Source: Mactromeris polynyma (lineage: Eukaryota > Mollusca > Bivalvia > Venerida > Mactridae). From it: a stretch of DNA of 64,000 nucleotides. The position numbers were made by a program, and so were the translations under genes. Below, piece after piece: positions 12,538 to 23,454 of the stretch (position 1 is the first letter of the stretch; the number at the start of each line of letters is the position of its first letter). Below the pieces are notes generated by a model. That model had not been told where the DNA came from and searched no databases. It saw only the letters and a program-made list of their open reading frames with translations. The stretch is from the NCBI GenBank assembly GCA_032209605.1, contig JASFXZ010000005.1:28694905-28758904 (forward strand), given 5' to 3'.

Positions 12538-12880
12538 TTGCACCTCCTCAAATACCTGATGTTTCATTGACTGTTGTTTTCCCGGAGGTCTGTGTGGGGA
12601 GGCATTGTCTTCTTTTTCCATCCATTAATTCCCACCTCACCTTCCCTTACTGTCCACTTTGATTCTCCTAGTTATTCCTTGTGGTCTGCTGGGCCATTCC
12701 TTGCGCTTCAGTTCCTTAATATGTGTACCGTTTGACCTCCTTTAGTGCCTTATGTTTTGTGGGTTGTTGTTTCTCCGGAGATCTGCGTGGGGAGGCATTG
12801 TCTTATGTGTGTGGCTTTTCCTGTAGTTCTCTCTCTTTTATGTATGTGACGTTCCCTGTAGCAACTTATTCTCTCGTTTA
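12538..12880 (-). mobile_element. R-A repeats, one partial and one longer copy joined
   Basis: The GGAGGCATTGTCTT core occurs twice, at about 12597 and 12790, each preceded by its own CTCC plus CCTTATG or CCTGATG arm. A short copy is therefore fused to a second copy that includes the CCATCCATTAAT, TTGATTCTCCTAGTTATTCC and GCCATTCCTTGCGC blocks. The end is GTAGCAACTTATTCTCTCG. Confidence 0.6.
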
Positions 12881-13871
12881 GAAACACGTCAATATCAAGC
12901 TAACAGAAAATCTTTTCGTGAAATAAATGCAATTTGGGTGGTTTGAAACTACAATGTAGGTATCTGAGAAAAGCAAAAGGAATGTAGTGCCGCTTTACGA
13001 AACGAGCCGTCAAGTTCGACCGCGAGTTAATTGCTGAAACACATGACTGTCAGTTAAATACTCAATGATACAGATTGTTATTTAAAAAGGAAACAAAAAG
13101 AGCCTTGTTTAAATAAACATTTTTCATCAGGTAAATACAAACTGATCTTGTTTATCCAATCTGGAGAAAATAGACAAAAGATTAGAGCATATAACGTGAA
13201 TGGATGCTCTATCAAAGTCGGATACATAACATATCTTCTATCACACGTGTGGCACAAATGCTTCCAGATAATAACGATCAATATAGTTCAGCAAAATATC
13301 TATTTTGGAGACTTTCGTATTCTGGATTATTTAACTCATGTCATTTAGCAAAGCATAACTTTGTTCGCGCAATTTTTGTGTTGTTTGATGATTGAAAGAA
13401 CATTTAACATGGTGTTCTGTGGTGGATATTTCTACTGATTATAGCGCTAACTGATAATAAACGGATTACACATAAATTATATTGTGTTTTTGTTACCGAA
13501 ATTCTTTGTTATTTCTTGTTCTTATGGTATTGCTTTGAAGATAATAGACTGAAATTTGAACAAAACCACCATAATTCTTTTTAACCGCAATTTTAAAGTA
13601 CGTGCTTTAATTAATGTTCTAAGCCAAAACACTGAATGAAAACTTATCTCAAATGGCATACGTATCGTTCAATATTGAACTAATTCAATGTTCGTTCTGT
13701 GTTTACTTGGGTCCGAAATATTCAGTTTGTTTACATCTGAAGTTTGTGTGGTCCAAGGAAAGACGTCTACTGTTCGCATAACTGGCGTCTTGTTTGTTTA
13801 CAAAGGTTGATAAACCTGGCAAAGCCAGACTACTCCATCCATTGGCATTACTTTCATGAATTGTATTTTAA
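12881..13871. other. Intergenic DNA, no gene seen
   Basis: AT-rich. Overlapping short frames near 13.1-13.4 kb have no recognisable domain or splice context. Confidence 0.4.
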
Positions 13872-13982
13872 ACACCTCCTCAACTCCGTGTGTGTCTGTG
13901 CTGATGTTTCCCAGAGATCTTTGCGGGAAGAGATTTTCTTGTGAATGTGGCATACCATGTAGCAACTTTATGCTTCCTTCAA
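13872..13982 (-). mobile_element. R-A repeat, diverged fragment
   Basis: A decayed copy is recognised by ACCTCCTCAACTCC, TTTCCCAGAGATCT, GCGGGAAGAG and TGTAGCAACTTTATGCTTCC. It reads TTGTGAATG after the core, a variant close to the 63-bp satellite at 20.2 kb. Confidence 0.5.
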
Positions 13983-14232
13983 AAATGATAAAATCAGGCA
14001 ATATATAAATATCAATATTTTATGCCAAGAATATTTATTAATATTATAATATATTATTATATTTATGTGGTCAATAAAATGTTTCCACAAACCGTTATAA
14101 TATCTTATTGTAAACCGTTTATCTTATATTTCAGATCAAGCACCAAAACATAGAAAAACGTGATAGAAACGTTAACTTTATCTATTGTAACACTCTTTCG
14201 CAAATCAAACAGTGGATTTGACAAGTGTTATA

Positions 14233-14416
14233 TACAGTCGGACCTCGTTCAGTCGAATTCATCGGGTCTGAGATTATATATCGAATAATACATGGTTTCG
14301 AATAGCCCGCATTTCAATTCGATGTGCATAAGAAGATACATCGAGACCAGATAATTATTTCGGATGATACCGAGTATTCTGATAGAAGGTTGTCGAATAA
14401 ACGAGGTCCAACTGTA
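14233..14416. mobile_element. Pogo/Tigger-like MITE with TA ends (M-P family)
   Basis: The element starts TACAGTCGGACCTCGTTCAG and ends ACGAGGTCCAACTGTA, giving inverted termini of about 25 bp bounded by TA. It is 184 bp with no coding capacity. CAGT ends after a TA target are typical of non-autonomous pogo/Tigger (Tc1/mariner superfamily) elements. Related copies lie at 15796, 19949 and 27821. Confidence 0.7.
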
Positions 14417-14691
14417 TTCACAAATAAGATCGTCACTTCATAGATTTTTGTTCTCATGAATGTGATATAAGTGTAGCTTTATCATACAAAATTCCCATTT
14501 TATCAACCAGATTTTGTCAATTCATAAGTTATTGAATGCTGGCATTGATTCAATCTTATTTTCGCTTCTCCCTGAGTAGTATTTCTTTCGTTTGCCAGCG
14601 CTTTCTTTTCGTTATCAGCACCAAGGTGATTAGATATGCTTTAGCAGCGTATTTTAATTAATATGCCGTCATAATTTACAGGAGCAAAGTT

Positions 14692-14800
14692 TGGAGAGAG
14701 ATTAAGATGTTACAGTGAACGCCACACACACACACGACAATGTCTCTCTACACAGACCCCCAGGAAAACAACAGTCTACAAAACATGAGGTACGTTGAAA
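14692..14800 (+). mobile_element. R-A repeat, 3'-truncated copy
   Basis: It runs from GGAGAGAGATTAAGATG through CTACACAGACCCCCAGG to AACATGAGGTAC, matching the first quarter of the copy at 9597. Confidence 0.6.
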
Positions 14801-15547
14801 TGTGATAGGAGCATGTTCTTCACCTCTGTCATAAGTTATATAATTTAATTGGCGATATTCCTGCCTGTACGATAATGGAAACACTGAATGTTGTTATATG
14901 ATTCAGCATCACTGCCAAAAAACACTAAAATCATTCATGGTGGATACTCTAGTAACTCCCTCCGGACATAACTTAGATAACAACAGATACATGCGTAATG
15001 TTACCATCCATCAGTTACGATATTCAAATAAATTGTTCATTGCTTAGGAATATTTTGCAGAAAACAGGAAAGATCGCAAAATTCCGTACATATAAAGCGA
15101 AAGTGGTTTCATATATAGTTTGGCGGTACAACGATACGTATATGAGAGCATTAGAAATTAAACGGCGTGTCTAAGGAAAATGCATTGACAAACAGACAAT
15201 AACAATATAAGATAGTTATAATCACTTACACCAACCAATCACACATAAAACGTCTCAACATTGTGCAATGTCCCTGCATTTTATTGTGTTTATTCGACAG
15301 CCCTGTGTTGCCTAAGTGTGACATTGTTGAAAGCATTTTCGTCGGTCAGACGATCAATAGACCAATGCGATCGCTCCTTACAGTCAAACATGAGTAGGGT
15401 AATTTCGTTGCTACAAGCATTTTCATTTGTCGAACGACCAATAGACTAATGAGATCCCTCCTTTCAAAACTATACTTTATATCATACGGGACCGAGTTTA
15501 TTGACACACATGAAGAACCAAACTCGCTTTGCGTGTGACCTTATATG
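14801..15547. other. Intergenic DNA, no gene seen
   Basis: Two diverged words (AAGCATTTTCGTCGGTCAGACG and AAGCATTTTCATTTGTCG) near 15325 and 15415 hint at an old tandem duplication of about 86 bp. No exon is supported. Confidence 0.35.
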
Positions 15548-15621
15548 GAGGGTTAAGTGCAAGACTATACTAACTCCTATGTAGTTATATAGGAGTTAGT
15601 ATAGTCTTGCACTGAACCCTC
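15548..15621. repeat. Near-perfect 33-bp hairpin
   Basis: The arms 15556-15580 and 15589-15613 are exact reverse complements over 25 bp (AGTGCAAGACTATACTAACT is the first 20), around an 8-base loop. A single mismatch then seven more pairs extend each arm to 15548 and 15621. Such purity implies a recent inverted duplication or selection on a hairpin RNA. Confidence 0.85.
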
Positions 15622-15795
15622 GAATATTATGTTCGTTTTTCAAATAATTTTACCGAAATATCGATAAATTCAAAATGATTTATATCATTCTAACATCCTT
15701 CATATATAAAGGAGAGAATGAAAAAAAAAGTCTCAAGTAACTTCTCTTGTATGTATATTCCGATAATTAAATGGAGACTGTTGAAACCAAGTACA

Positions 15796-15967
15796 TACAG
15801 TCAAACCTCGTTCTTTCGAATTCATCGGGTCCGAAGTTCTATTTCGAATAATACATGGGTCAAATAGACCATTTCAATTCGACGTACCTAAGAAGTGACA
15901 TCGGGACCTTATATTTATTTCGGATGATACCAAGTATTTGGATAAAAGGTCGTCTAATAAACGAGGG
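15796..15967. mobile_element. M-P family MITE, right end damaged
   Basis: It starts TACAGTCAAACCTCGTTC and follows the 14233 copy block by block (TCATCGGGTCC, TTTCGAATAATACATGG, TTTCGGATGATACC). It breaks off at TAATAAACGAGGGGCG, so the closing TACAGT-like terminus is missing. Confidence 0.65.
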
Positions 15968-16347
15968 GCGAATGAAGAAAATCAAAAATAAGAATTCTCT
16001 CTCAGTCGACATTTCGACTTCCGCATACAAAAACACGTTATTTTTCTCTTAAAATAAGCCGACATTTCAGTTCACGAGTGGGATATCAATTTTCATTGCT
16101 TACGATATCTTAGTAGGGTTTGTCACAAATTGCAATGACCTATTTCAGAAATAGTACATGATACCCTGTCAAAAACTAATTTCCGTCATAAAATGACCTT
16201 CATCCATCCAAAAAGGTTTCATTTTTGAAATAAGAAGACCCGTAATGCGTTGAAGAGTTCCGCTCCTACACGGGTTTGTCACATTAAATATTAAAAGTAA
16301 TTGTGTGATTACAAAAGTTATGGATAAAGAAAGTTCGTAGTGGGTGA

Positions 16348-16560
16348 TACGAGGGGCATTCAATAAATGATGTCACTGGTCTTCGTATGTTTAAAATTGT
16401 CACTGCCATCGGAAATGTGTTCACGTCAACCCTTCAAAGTATTTCCCCTGCACAGATACACACTTGAAGTCTTGCTATATATGACCTTAATGCTGCAAAG
16501 TAGTTTCGCCTTAGTATCCTGTTGAGACACTGAACAATTGCTCTGGACAAACGCAGTTAT
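16348..16560 (+). mobile_element. Possible mariner-like fragment
   Basis: TACGAGGGGCATTCAATAAA resembles the TACGAGGG-type terminus of mariner-related elements, and the following sequence continues without a break. No transposase frame is visible and the second terminus was not found. Assignment is from recall and weak. Confidence 0.3.
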
Positions 16561-16805
16561 TTTGTCTACAAATACCATTCAAAAGCCTTCTTCTTTAAAA
16601 ACAATTATGTTCTACGTCAGAAACATCTGCACAGGCGTTTCATTTCCTTTAATACATATCTATGTCCGTTTCTTACAAGATCTTTTGACACAAGCGGATG
16701 ATAAACAAACATGTTTGTAATTGATATACACCGAAAAGTGTTCAATATGTAAGATATTAAATTGTCTGAGACGCGTAGCACGGAAGACAGTTCAATATCG
16801 TACTG

Positions 16806-17542
16806 ACAGTTATAACGCTTTAAAGACCAAACCAATAATAAGATCACCTCAATAATAAGATCACCTCAATAATAAAACCACATCAATAATAAGACCAACT
16901 CAATAATAAGACCATCTCAATAATAAGACCACCTCAATAATAAGACCACCTCAATAATAAGACCACCTCAATAATAAGACCACCTCAATAATAAGACCAT
17001 CTCAATAATAAGACCACCTAAATAATAAGACAATCTCAATAATAAGACCACCTCAATAATAAGACCACCTCAATAATAAGATCACCTCAATGATAAGACC
17101 ACCACAATAATAAGACCATCTCAATAATAAGACCATCTCAATAATAAGACCACCTCAATAATAATACCATCTCCTCAATAATAAGACCACCTCAATAATA
17201 AGACCACCTCAATAATAAGACCACCTCAATAATAAGACCACCTCAATGATAAGACCACCTCAATAACAAGACCACCTCAATAATAAGACCATCTCAATAA
17301 TAATACCATCTCAATAATAAGACCATCTCAATAATAAGACCATCTCAATAATAAGACCACCTCAATAATAAGACCACCTCAATAATAAGACCATCTCAAT
17401 AATAAGACCACCTCAAAATTGAGGAACACACTTTTCAACTCCATTTTCACTGTATTGCTCTTTATTCGACCATTAATATTAAAAACCAGTTTTTAAGGGT
17501 CCCAAGTCCCAAGGGTGGTCGTATTATTGAGGTGTTACTGTA
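16806..17542. mobile_element. TACAGTAAAA-type MITE inflated by an internal array
   Basis: The left end (ACAGTTATAAC, then CTTTAAAGACCA) and right end (GTCGTATTATTGAGGTGTTACTGTA) match the termini of the compact 165-bp copy at 38970. The right-half body is also present (TTTTCAACTCCATTTTCACTG, TTAAGGGTCCCAAG). The extra length is the 17-bp array at 16829-17411, which repeats the word next to the left terminus. Confidence 0.65.
16829..17411. repeat. 17-bp minisatellite, about 34 copies
   Basis: The unit is AATAATAAGACCACCTC with small variants (ATC for ACC, CATCTC for CACCTC, one ATAACAAG). The word also occurs singly next to the termini of the MITE family at 38970. The array therefore looks like an expansion of a MITE end. 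Confidence 0.85.
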
Positions 17543-17547
17543 TTTGA

Positions 17548-18160
17548 CAGATTGAGGTTTATATGTAATGTAAATTACTGCTCGATACCTGCCGACTTCT
17601 ATGTTCGGCTACATACTGGAATATGTAAGGCCATACTGGTTTTTCGGCGTAGCTGTATAACATTGATTGTGACCTACTTTTGTGACCGACCAAATGTTGT
17701 CCTCGAAGTGGGCTTTTTAAAATCTGACTAATCATATCTTCATCTTAGATGCACCAAATGGGGTTTTCGTTCACCAAAGAGGCACCAAACGGGGTTTTCG
17801 TAAGATGCGTTAGCAGTTCGAATTTTGCCGGTAGTAGTTAATATGTTTAAACATGTATGCATATATAAAATGACCCTCATAATTAAGACAGGTCCATGAT
17901 TATAGAATATATAGATCCGAGTTATATGATAATAATATAACTAATAATTTGTTTATTTATCAAAAAACATTATACAAGTTTGCGCACACTATTTTCAAAC
18001 AGGCAAGTTAACAAAAGATTTACAAAAAGAATACGAAACAGCGGTTACTTCCCTTGTCGATGTTTTTTTTGGCTCAAAGAACTCAAAATGATGGCGCACG
18101 CGGACTCTTAACAAAATTATAAAAAGGCATGGCTTAAACATATTGTACGGTTCTGTGTGA
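17548..18160. other. Intergenic DNA, no gene seen
   Basis: A short duplication (GGGGTTTTCGTTCACCAAAG, then GGCACCAAACGGGGTTTTCG) sits near 17760. There is no exon. Confidence 0.4.
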
Positions 18161-18164
18161 AATA

Positions 18165-18578
18165 CAGTACTATATTACCGATACGGTATAGTCTGGGGTT
18201 CCTTCCCCTTTCACTATGTTTCTGTTCGCAATATCAGTACGACTGGAACCAGACTAGATACGGTACAGTCTGGAGTTCCTTCCCCTTTCACTATGTTACT
18301 GTTCGCAATAACAGTACGACTGGAACCAGACTAGATACGGTACAGTCTGGAGTTCCTTCCCCTTTCACTATGTTACTGTTTGCAATATCAGTACGACAGG
18401 AACCAGACTAGATACGGTACAGTCTGGAGTTCCTTCCCCTTTCACTATGTTACTGTTTGCAATATCAGTACGACTGGAACCAGACTAGATACGGTATAGT
18501 CTGGAGTTCCTTCCCCTTTCACTATGTTACTGTTTGCAATATCAGTACGACAGGAACCAGACTAGATACGGTACAGCA
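18165..18578. repeat. 77-bp tandem array, about 5.3 copies
   Basis: CAGTACGACTGGAACCAGAC recurs at exactly 77-bp steps (GAC at 18241, 18318, 18395, 18472, 18549). The units are nearly identical, so the array is young. It stops within a few bases of the R-A copy at 18581. The period is not a multiple of three, and open frames across it are incidental. Confidence 0.85.
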
Positions 18579-18580
18579 AG

Positions 18581-18696
18581 AACGAAAGAGAGAGAATCAC
18601 AGGGTACGCCATATATATAAGACAGTGTCTCCCCCACACATACCTCCGGGAAAACAACAATCCATAAAACATATAGCACTTGAGGAGGCCCAACAT
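18581..18696 (+). mobile_element. R-A repeat, partial copy abutting the 77-bp array
   Basis: It runs from AACGAAAGAGAGAGAATCAC through ACACATACCTCCGGG to GCACTTGAGGAGGCCC. Confidence 0.6.
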
Positions 18697-19152
18697 GACG
18701 TCACAACTCGAATTTATTGCAACTTCAGCTTATATTTTCCATCAGACAACAGCCTTACGTCATGCATATTTAGATGATAAGTTACCTTCCCTAAAACAAG
18801 TAAACAACTACTGTGTTAGATAAACTAAGCGTGCCACACACCCATTTTTCATAGAAGTATAATTCATCATAAGACAAACGACATTAATCGTCTGCATCTT
18901 CTATATGCTTTTTACTTTAGAATATAAATTTTCGTCTCTCCACATTTAATGGATTAAAAACTCATTTTCTGTATTATGGTGTTGAATTCTCTCATATAAT
19001 GTAACATAACTCTTGAAATAATATTTTTTGTATGTTACAGAACGGCTCAAAGGGCATTGTCGCAGTAATAATATCGATTTCAGAAAGTAAGAAGGTCAAT
19101 GAACTAAAGGAAGTTCATGTTTTGACCTTATTTCAAAAAGACATAAGTGTCA
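18697..19152. other. Intergenic DNA, no gene seen
   Basis: AT-rich, with no supported feature. Confidence 0.4.
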
Positions 19153-19299
19153 TATAGCAAAACTTCACTTAAAGACCACAATAAAATTAGGAACACAATT
19201 TTCAATTCTATTTTCACTGTTTGTTCGCTCTTTATTAAACCTCAAAATATATAGACCACCTCAATAAGAAGACCAGGTGTTATTGGGGTTTTGCTATAT
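19153..19299. mobile_element. TACAGTAAAA-type MITE, diverged copy
   Basis: TATAGCAAAACTTCAC at the left and GGGGTTTTGCTATA at the right form matching inverted termini. Internal words (TTAAAGACCACAATAA, TTTTCAATTCTATTTTCACTG, CTCTTTATTAAACCTC) follow the 38970 copy. Confidence 0.65.
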
Positions 19300-19948
19300 T
19301 TGCAAATTTTGGAATTACCAAGTTCGGCAAAAAGCATTTGTTAAAATGAAATAACGTATCATTGTATTCAGGTCAGTGAAGTAAACTCTTGGTTGTAAGT
19401 TTGTTGGTGGCCAATTCACAGCTGTTAGTTGGTAGTTCGGATAATCTAGGAAATAACTCGTTATACGCCGGGTAGTACGGCACGTTGGGTCTCATTGCTA
19501 CATTGTTGTGACCGTCTTTGAGTTTAAATTGTCTGTTTTGCGTATACTGCTAAACTGGCGGATAATTTCCCGCCTACGGCTTCTGAAAGGCCGTGAAATG
19601 TATGCATGATACATGCCTAGTGGGCCAAAATCACTTAAAGTATTTAACACATGTATGGCGGACGTTGACTTTATCAACTCTGTCCTTTGAATTTTGACTT
19701 TTCGCACATTGTTATAATTATTGTAAAGTGATATGAGGTCTAATTTGTGTAAACTTATTGTCCACATATGTAATCCCATATTCTTAAGATTACTTAATTG
19801 TGTCGTGTTTTGAATTGATAGTTTATCTTTTGTTAAACTGATTAATTAATACATAATGTACAATGTACAAATACATGTACGACCAAGTAATTATTAAATC
19901 GAAAATTGGCCTACCACAGGAATGTTCATTTTGGTCGTTTAATCATTT
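19300..19948. other. Intergenic DNA, no gene seen
   Basis: A 93-codon reverse-strand frame covers 19498-19779, but it has no recognisable domain, promoter or splice context. Confidence 0.35.
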
Positions 19949-20117
19949 CATTCGGAGCTCGTTTATTCGACAATCTTCTATCCGAATACTTGGTTTAATC
20001 CGAAATACATATCAGGTCCCGAAGTGTTTTCCAATTGAAATGGGCTATTCGAAACCATGAATTATTCGAAATAAAATTTTGGACCCAGTGAATTAGAATG
20101 AACGAGGTCCGACTATT
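19949..20117. mobile_element. M-P family MITE, inverted and end-damaged
   Basis: It is the 14233 element read in the opposite direction: GGAGCTCGTTTATTCGAC, CTATCCGAATACTTGG, TCAGGTCCCGAAG, TATTCGAAA and GAACGAGGTCCGACTA. The terminal CAGT is altered on both sides. Confidence 0.6.
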
Positions 20118-20179
20118 ATGTTTTTGGTAATTATTCAGACCATTTTATATCATAAGTATTATCTCCATATTAGGTGTTT

Positions 20180-22822
20180 GCTCTTGCACCTCAGCTCCTT
20201 GTGTTCTGTGTAGTGATGCTTACCTCGTATCTGTGCAGGGAGGCATTGTCTTGTGAGCTCCTAGTGTTCTTTGTAGTGATGCTTACCTCGTATCTGTGCG
20301 GGGAGGCATTGTCTTGTGAGCTCCTAGTGTTCTTTGTAGTGATGCTTACCTCGTATCTGTGTGGGGAGGCATTGTCTTGTGAGCTCCTAGTGTTCTTTGT
20401 AGTGATGCTTACCTCGTATATGTGCGGGGGGCATTGTCTTGTGAGCTGCTTGTGTTATGTGTAGTGATGCTTACCTCGTATATGTGCGGGGGGCATTGTC
20501 TTGTGAGCTGCTTGTGTTATGTGTAGTGATGCTTACCTCGTATATGTGCGGGGAGGCATTGTCTTGTGAGCTCCTAGTGTTCTTTGTAGTGATGCTTACC
20601 TCGTATCTGTGCGGGGAGGCATTGTCTTGTGAGCTCCTAGTGTTCTGTGTACTGATGCTTACCTCGTATCTGTGCGGGGAGGCATTGTCTTGTGAGCTCC
20701 TAGTGTTCTGTGCACTGATGCTTACATCGTATCTGTGTCGGGAGACATTGTCTTGTGAGCTCCTAGTGTTCTTTGTACTGATGCTTACATCGTATCTGTG
20801 TCGGGAGACATTGTCTTGTGAGCTCCTAGTGTTCTTTGTACTGATGCTTACCTCGTATATGTGCGGGGAGGCATTGTCTTGTGAGCTCCTAGTGTTCTTT
20901 GTACTGGTGCTTACATCGTATATGTGCGGGGAGGCATTGTCTTGTGAGCTCCTAGTGTTCTTTGTACTGATGCTTACCTCGTATATGTGCGGGGAGGCAT
21001 TGTCTTGTGAGCTCCTTGTGTTCTTTGTAGTGATGCTTACATCGTATCTGTGCGGGGAGGCATTGTCTTGTGAGCTCCTTGTGTTCTTTGTAGTGATGCT
21101 TACATCGTATCTGTGCGGGGAGGCATTGTCTTGTGAGCTCCTAGTGTTCTGTGCACTGATGCTTACCTCGTGTCTGTGCGGGGAGGCATTGTCTTGTGAG
21201 CTCCTAGTGTTTCGTGTAGTGATGCTTACATCGTATATGTGCGGGGGGCATTGTCTTGTGAGCTGCTTGTGTTATGTGTAGTGATGCTTACCTCGTATAT
21301 GTGCGGGGAGGCATTGTCTTGTGAGCTGCTTGTGTTATTTGAGTGATGCTTACCTCGTATATGTGCGGGGGCATTGTCTTGTGAGCTGCTTATGTTATGT
21401 GTAGTGATGCTTACATCGTATATGTGCGGGGGGGGGCATTGTTTTGTGAGCTGCTTGTGTTATGTGTAGTGATGCTTACCTCGTATATGTGCGGGGAGGC
21501 ATTGTCTTGTGAGCTGCTTGTGTTATGTGTAGTGATGCTTACCTCGTATATGTGCGGGGGGGCATTGTCTTGTGAGCTGCTTGTGTTATGTGTAGTGATG
21601 CTTACCTCGTATATGTGCGGGGAGGCATTGTCTTGTGAGCTCCTAGTGTTCCGTGTACTGATGCTTACCTCGTATCTGTGGGGGGGGGGGCATTGTCTTG
21701 TGAGCTGCTTGTGTTATGTGTAGTGATGCTTACCTCGTATATGTGCGGGGAGGCATTGTCTTGTGAGCTGCTTGTGTTATGTGTAGTGATGCTTACCTCG
21801 TATATGTGCGGGGGGCATTGTCTTGTGAGCTGCTTGTGTTGTGTGTAGTGATGCTTACCTCGTATATGTGCGGGGAGGCATTGTCTTGTGAGCTGCTTGT
21901 GTTATGTGTAGTGATGCTTACCTCGTATATGTGCGGGGGGGGCATTGTCTTGTGAGCTGCTTGTGTTATGTGTAGTGATGCTTACCTCGTATATGTGCGG
22001 GGAGGCATTGTCTTGTGAGCTGCTTGTGTTGTGTGTAGTGATGCTTACCTCGTATAGGTGCGGGGAGGCATTGTCTTGTGAGCTGCTTGTGTTATGTGTA
22101 GTGATGCTTACCTCGTATATGTGCGGGGGGCATTGTCTTGTGAGCTGCTTGTGTTATGTGTAGTGATGCTTACCTCGTATATGTGCGGGGAGGCATTGTC
22201 TTGTGAGCTGCTTGTGTTATGTGTAGTGATGCTTACCTCGTATATGTGCGGGGAGGCATTGTCTTGTGAGCTGCTTGTGTTATTTGAGTGATGCTTACCT
22301 CGTATATGTGCGGGGAGTCATTGTTTTGTGAGCTTTTAGTGTTCTGTGTGCAGATGCTTACCTCGTATATGTGCGTGGAGGCATTGTCTTGTGCGCTTTT
22401 AGTGTTCTGTGTGCAAATGCTTACCTCGTATATGTGCGGGGGCATTGTCTTGTGAGCTTTTAGTGTTCTGTGTGCAGATGCTTACCTCGTATATGTGCGG
22501 GGAGGCATTGTCTTGTGAGCTTTTAGTGTTCTGTGTGCAGATGCTTACCACGTATATGTGCGGGGAGGCATTGTCTTGTGAGCTTTTAGTGTTCTGTGTG
22601 CAGATGCTTACCTCGTATATGTGCGGGGAGGCATTGTTTTGTGAGCTTCTAGTGTTCTGTGTGCAGATGCTTACCTCGTATATGTGCGGGGAGGCATTGT
22701 TTTGTGAGCTTCTAGTGTTCCGAGTACTGATGCTTACCTCGTATCTGTGCGGGGAGGCATTGTTTTGTGAGCTCCTAGTGTTCTGTGTGCAGATGCTTAC
22801 CTCGTATCTGTGAGGAAAAGCA
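20180..22822. repeat. 63-bp satellite array, about 42 copies
   Basis: The unit reads GATGCTTACCTCGTATATGTGC, GGGGAGGCATTGTCTTGTGA, then GCTCCTAGTGTTCTGTGTA with variants. Subtypes are blocked: CTCCTAGTGTTCTTT units first, GCTGCTTGTGTTATGTG units in the middle, and CTTTTAGTGTTCTGTGTGCA units at the right end. Because 63 is 21 codons and the unit lacks stops in one frame on each strand, long open frames appear on both strands. G-run length changes (4 to 10 G) break them repeatedly. I treat this as satellite DNA, not a protein gene. The GGGGAGGCATTGTCTT core is shared with R-A. Confidence 0.9.
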
Positions 22823-22879
22823 TTGTCTTGAGAATATGATATTCCCAATACTAACAAAATCCTTCCTACATTGATTAAC

Positions 22880-23078
22880 TACAATAAATCCTCAATAATA
22901 AGACCACCCTTAGGACCCTTGAAAACTAGTCTTCTTTTTGGTTGGTCTTAATATTGAGGCTGAAAGAAAGAGCAAAGCTGTAACAATGGACTTGAAAATT
23001 GTGTTCTTAATATCGAGGTGGTCTTATTATTGAGGTGGTCTTATTTTTGAGATGGTCTTTAAGTTGGGTTTTACTGTA
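22880..23078. mobile_element. TACAGTAAAA-type MITE, reverse-oriented copy
   Basis: Left TACAATAAATCCTCAATAAT and right GTTGGGTTTTACTGTA are inverted termini. The body has ACCCTTAGGACCCTTG and GGTGGTCTTATTATTGAGGT. It carries two copies of the GGTCTTATT word, a small step towards the expansion seen at 16829. Confidence 0.65.
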
Positions 23079-23454
23079 CTTTACTAGAAATCGCAAAAGG
23101 TTTGGACGGTTGAACGACCGAGCAAGTAAAGAACAAAGGAGTGTCTATGATCGAATGACTAGGCTTATTTCATGTCTGTGGTAAATGGGAAGTGGCATAA
23201 CAGGATATTATACTAATAATAAAGACAAGGATGAGTGGAGTCATAACACCTAAATAATCGAAAAAGAAAATGAAATGTCGTAAAACACATATAAATAAAT
23301 AATGGCAAAACGTCGGCGCCGTAAAATCGTCATTATTCGCTTGAAATTTACTCTTATTTTCTGTTGCATTGATAAATATTTCATAAACACAAATAACAAT
23401 CGGTCCGTTTGGCTTTTTATCTTCACATTAAAGGTACATGGTCCTTTTTTTGGA

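Noticed and set aside
20457..21281. Long open frame of about 274 codons of 21-residue repeats
   Set aside because: It is the 63-bp satellite read in one frame. The opposite strand is equally open, G-run length changes shift the frame repeatedly, and there is no start context or splice signal.
20180..22822. CRISPR-like array
   Set aside because: The repeats are directly adjacent with no unique spacers, and the DNA is clearly eukaryotic.
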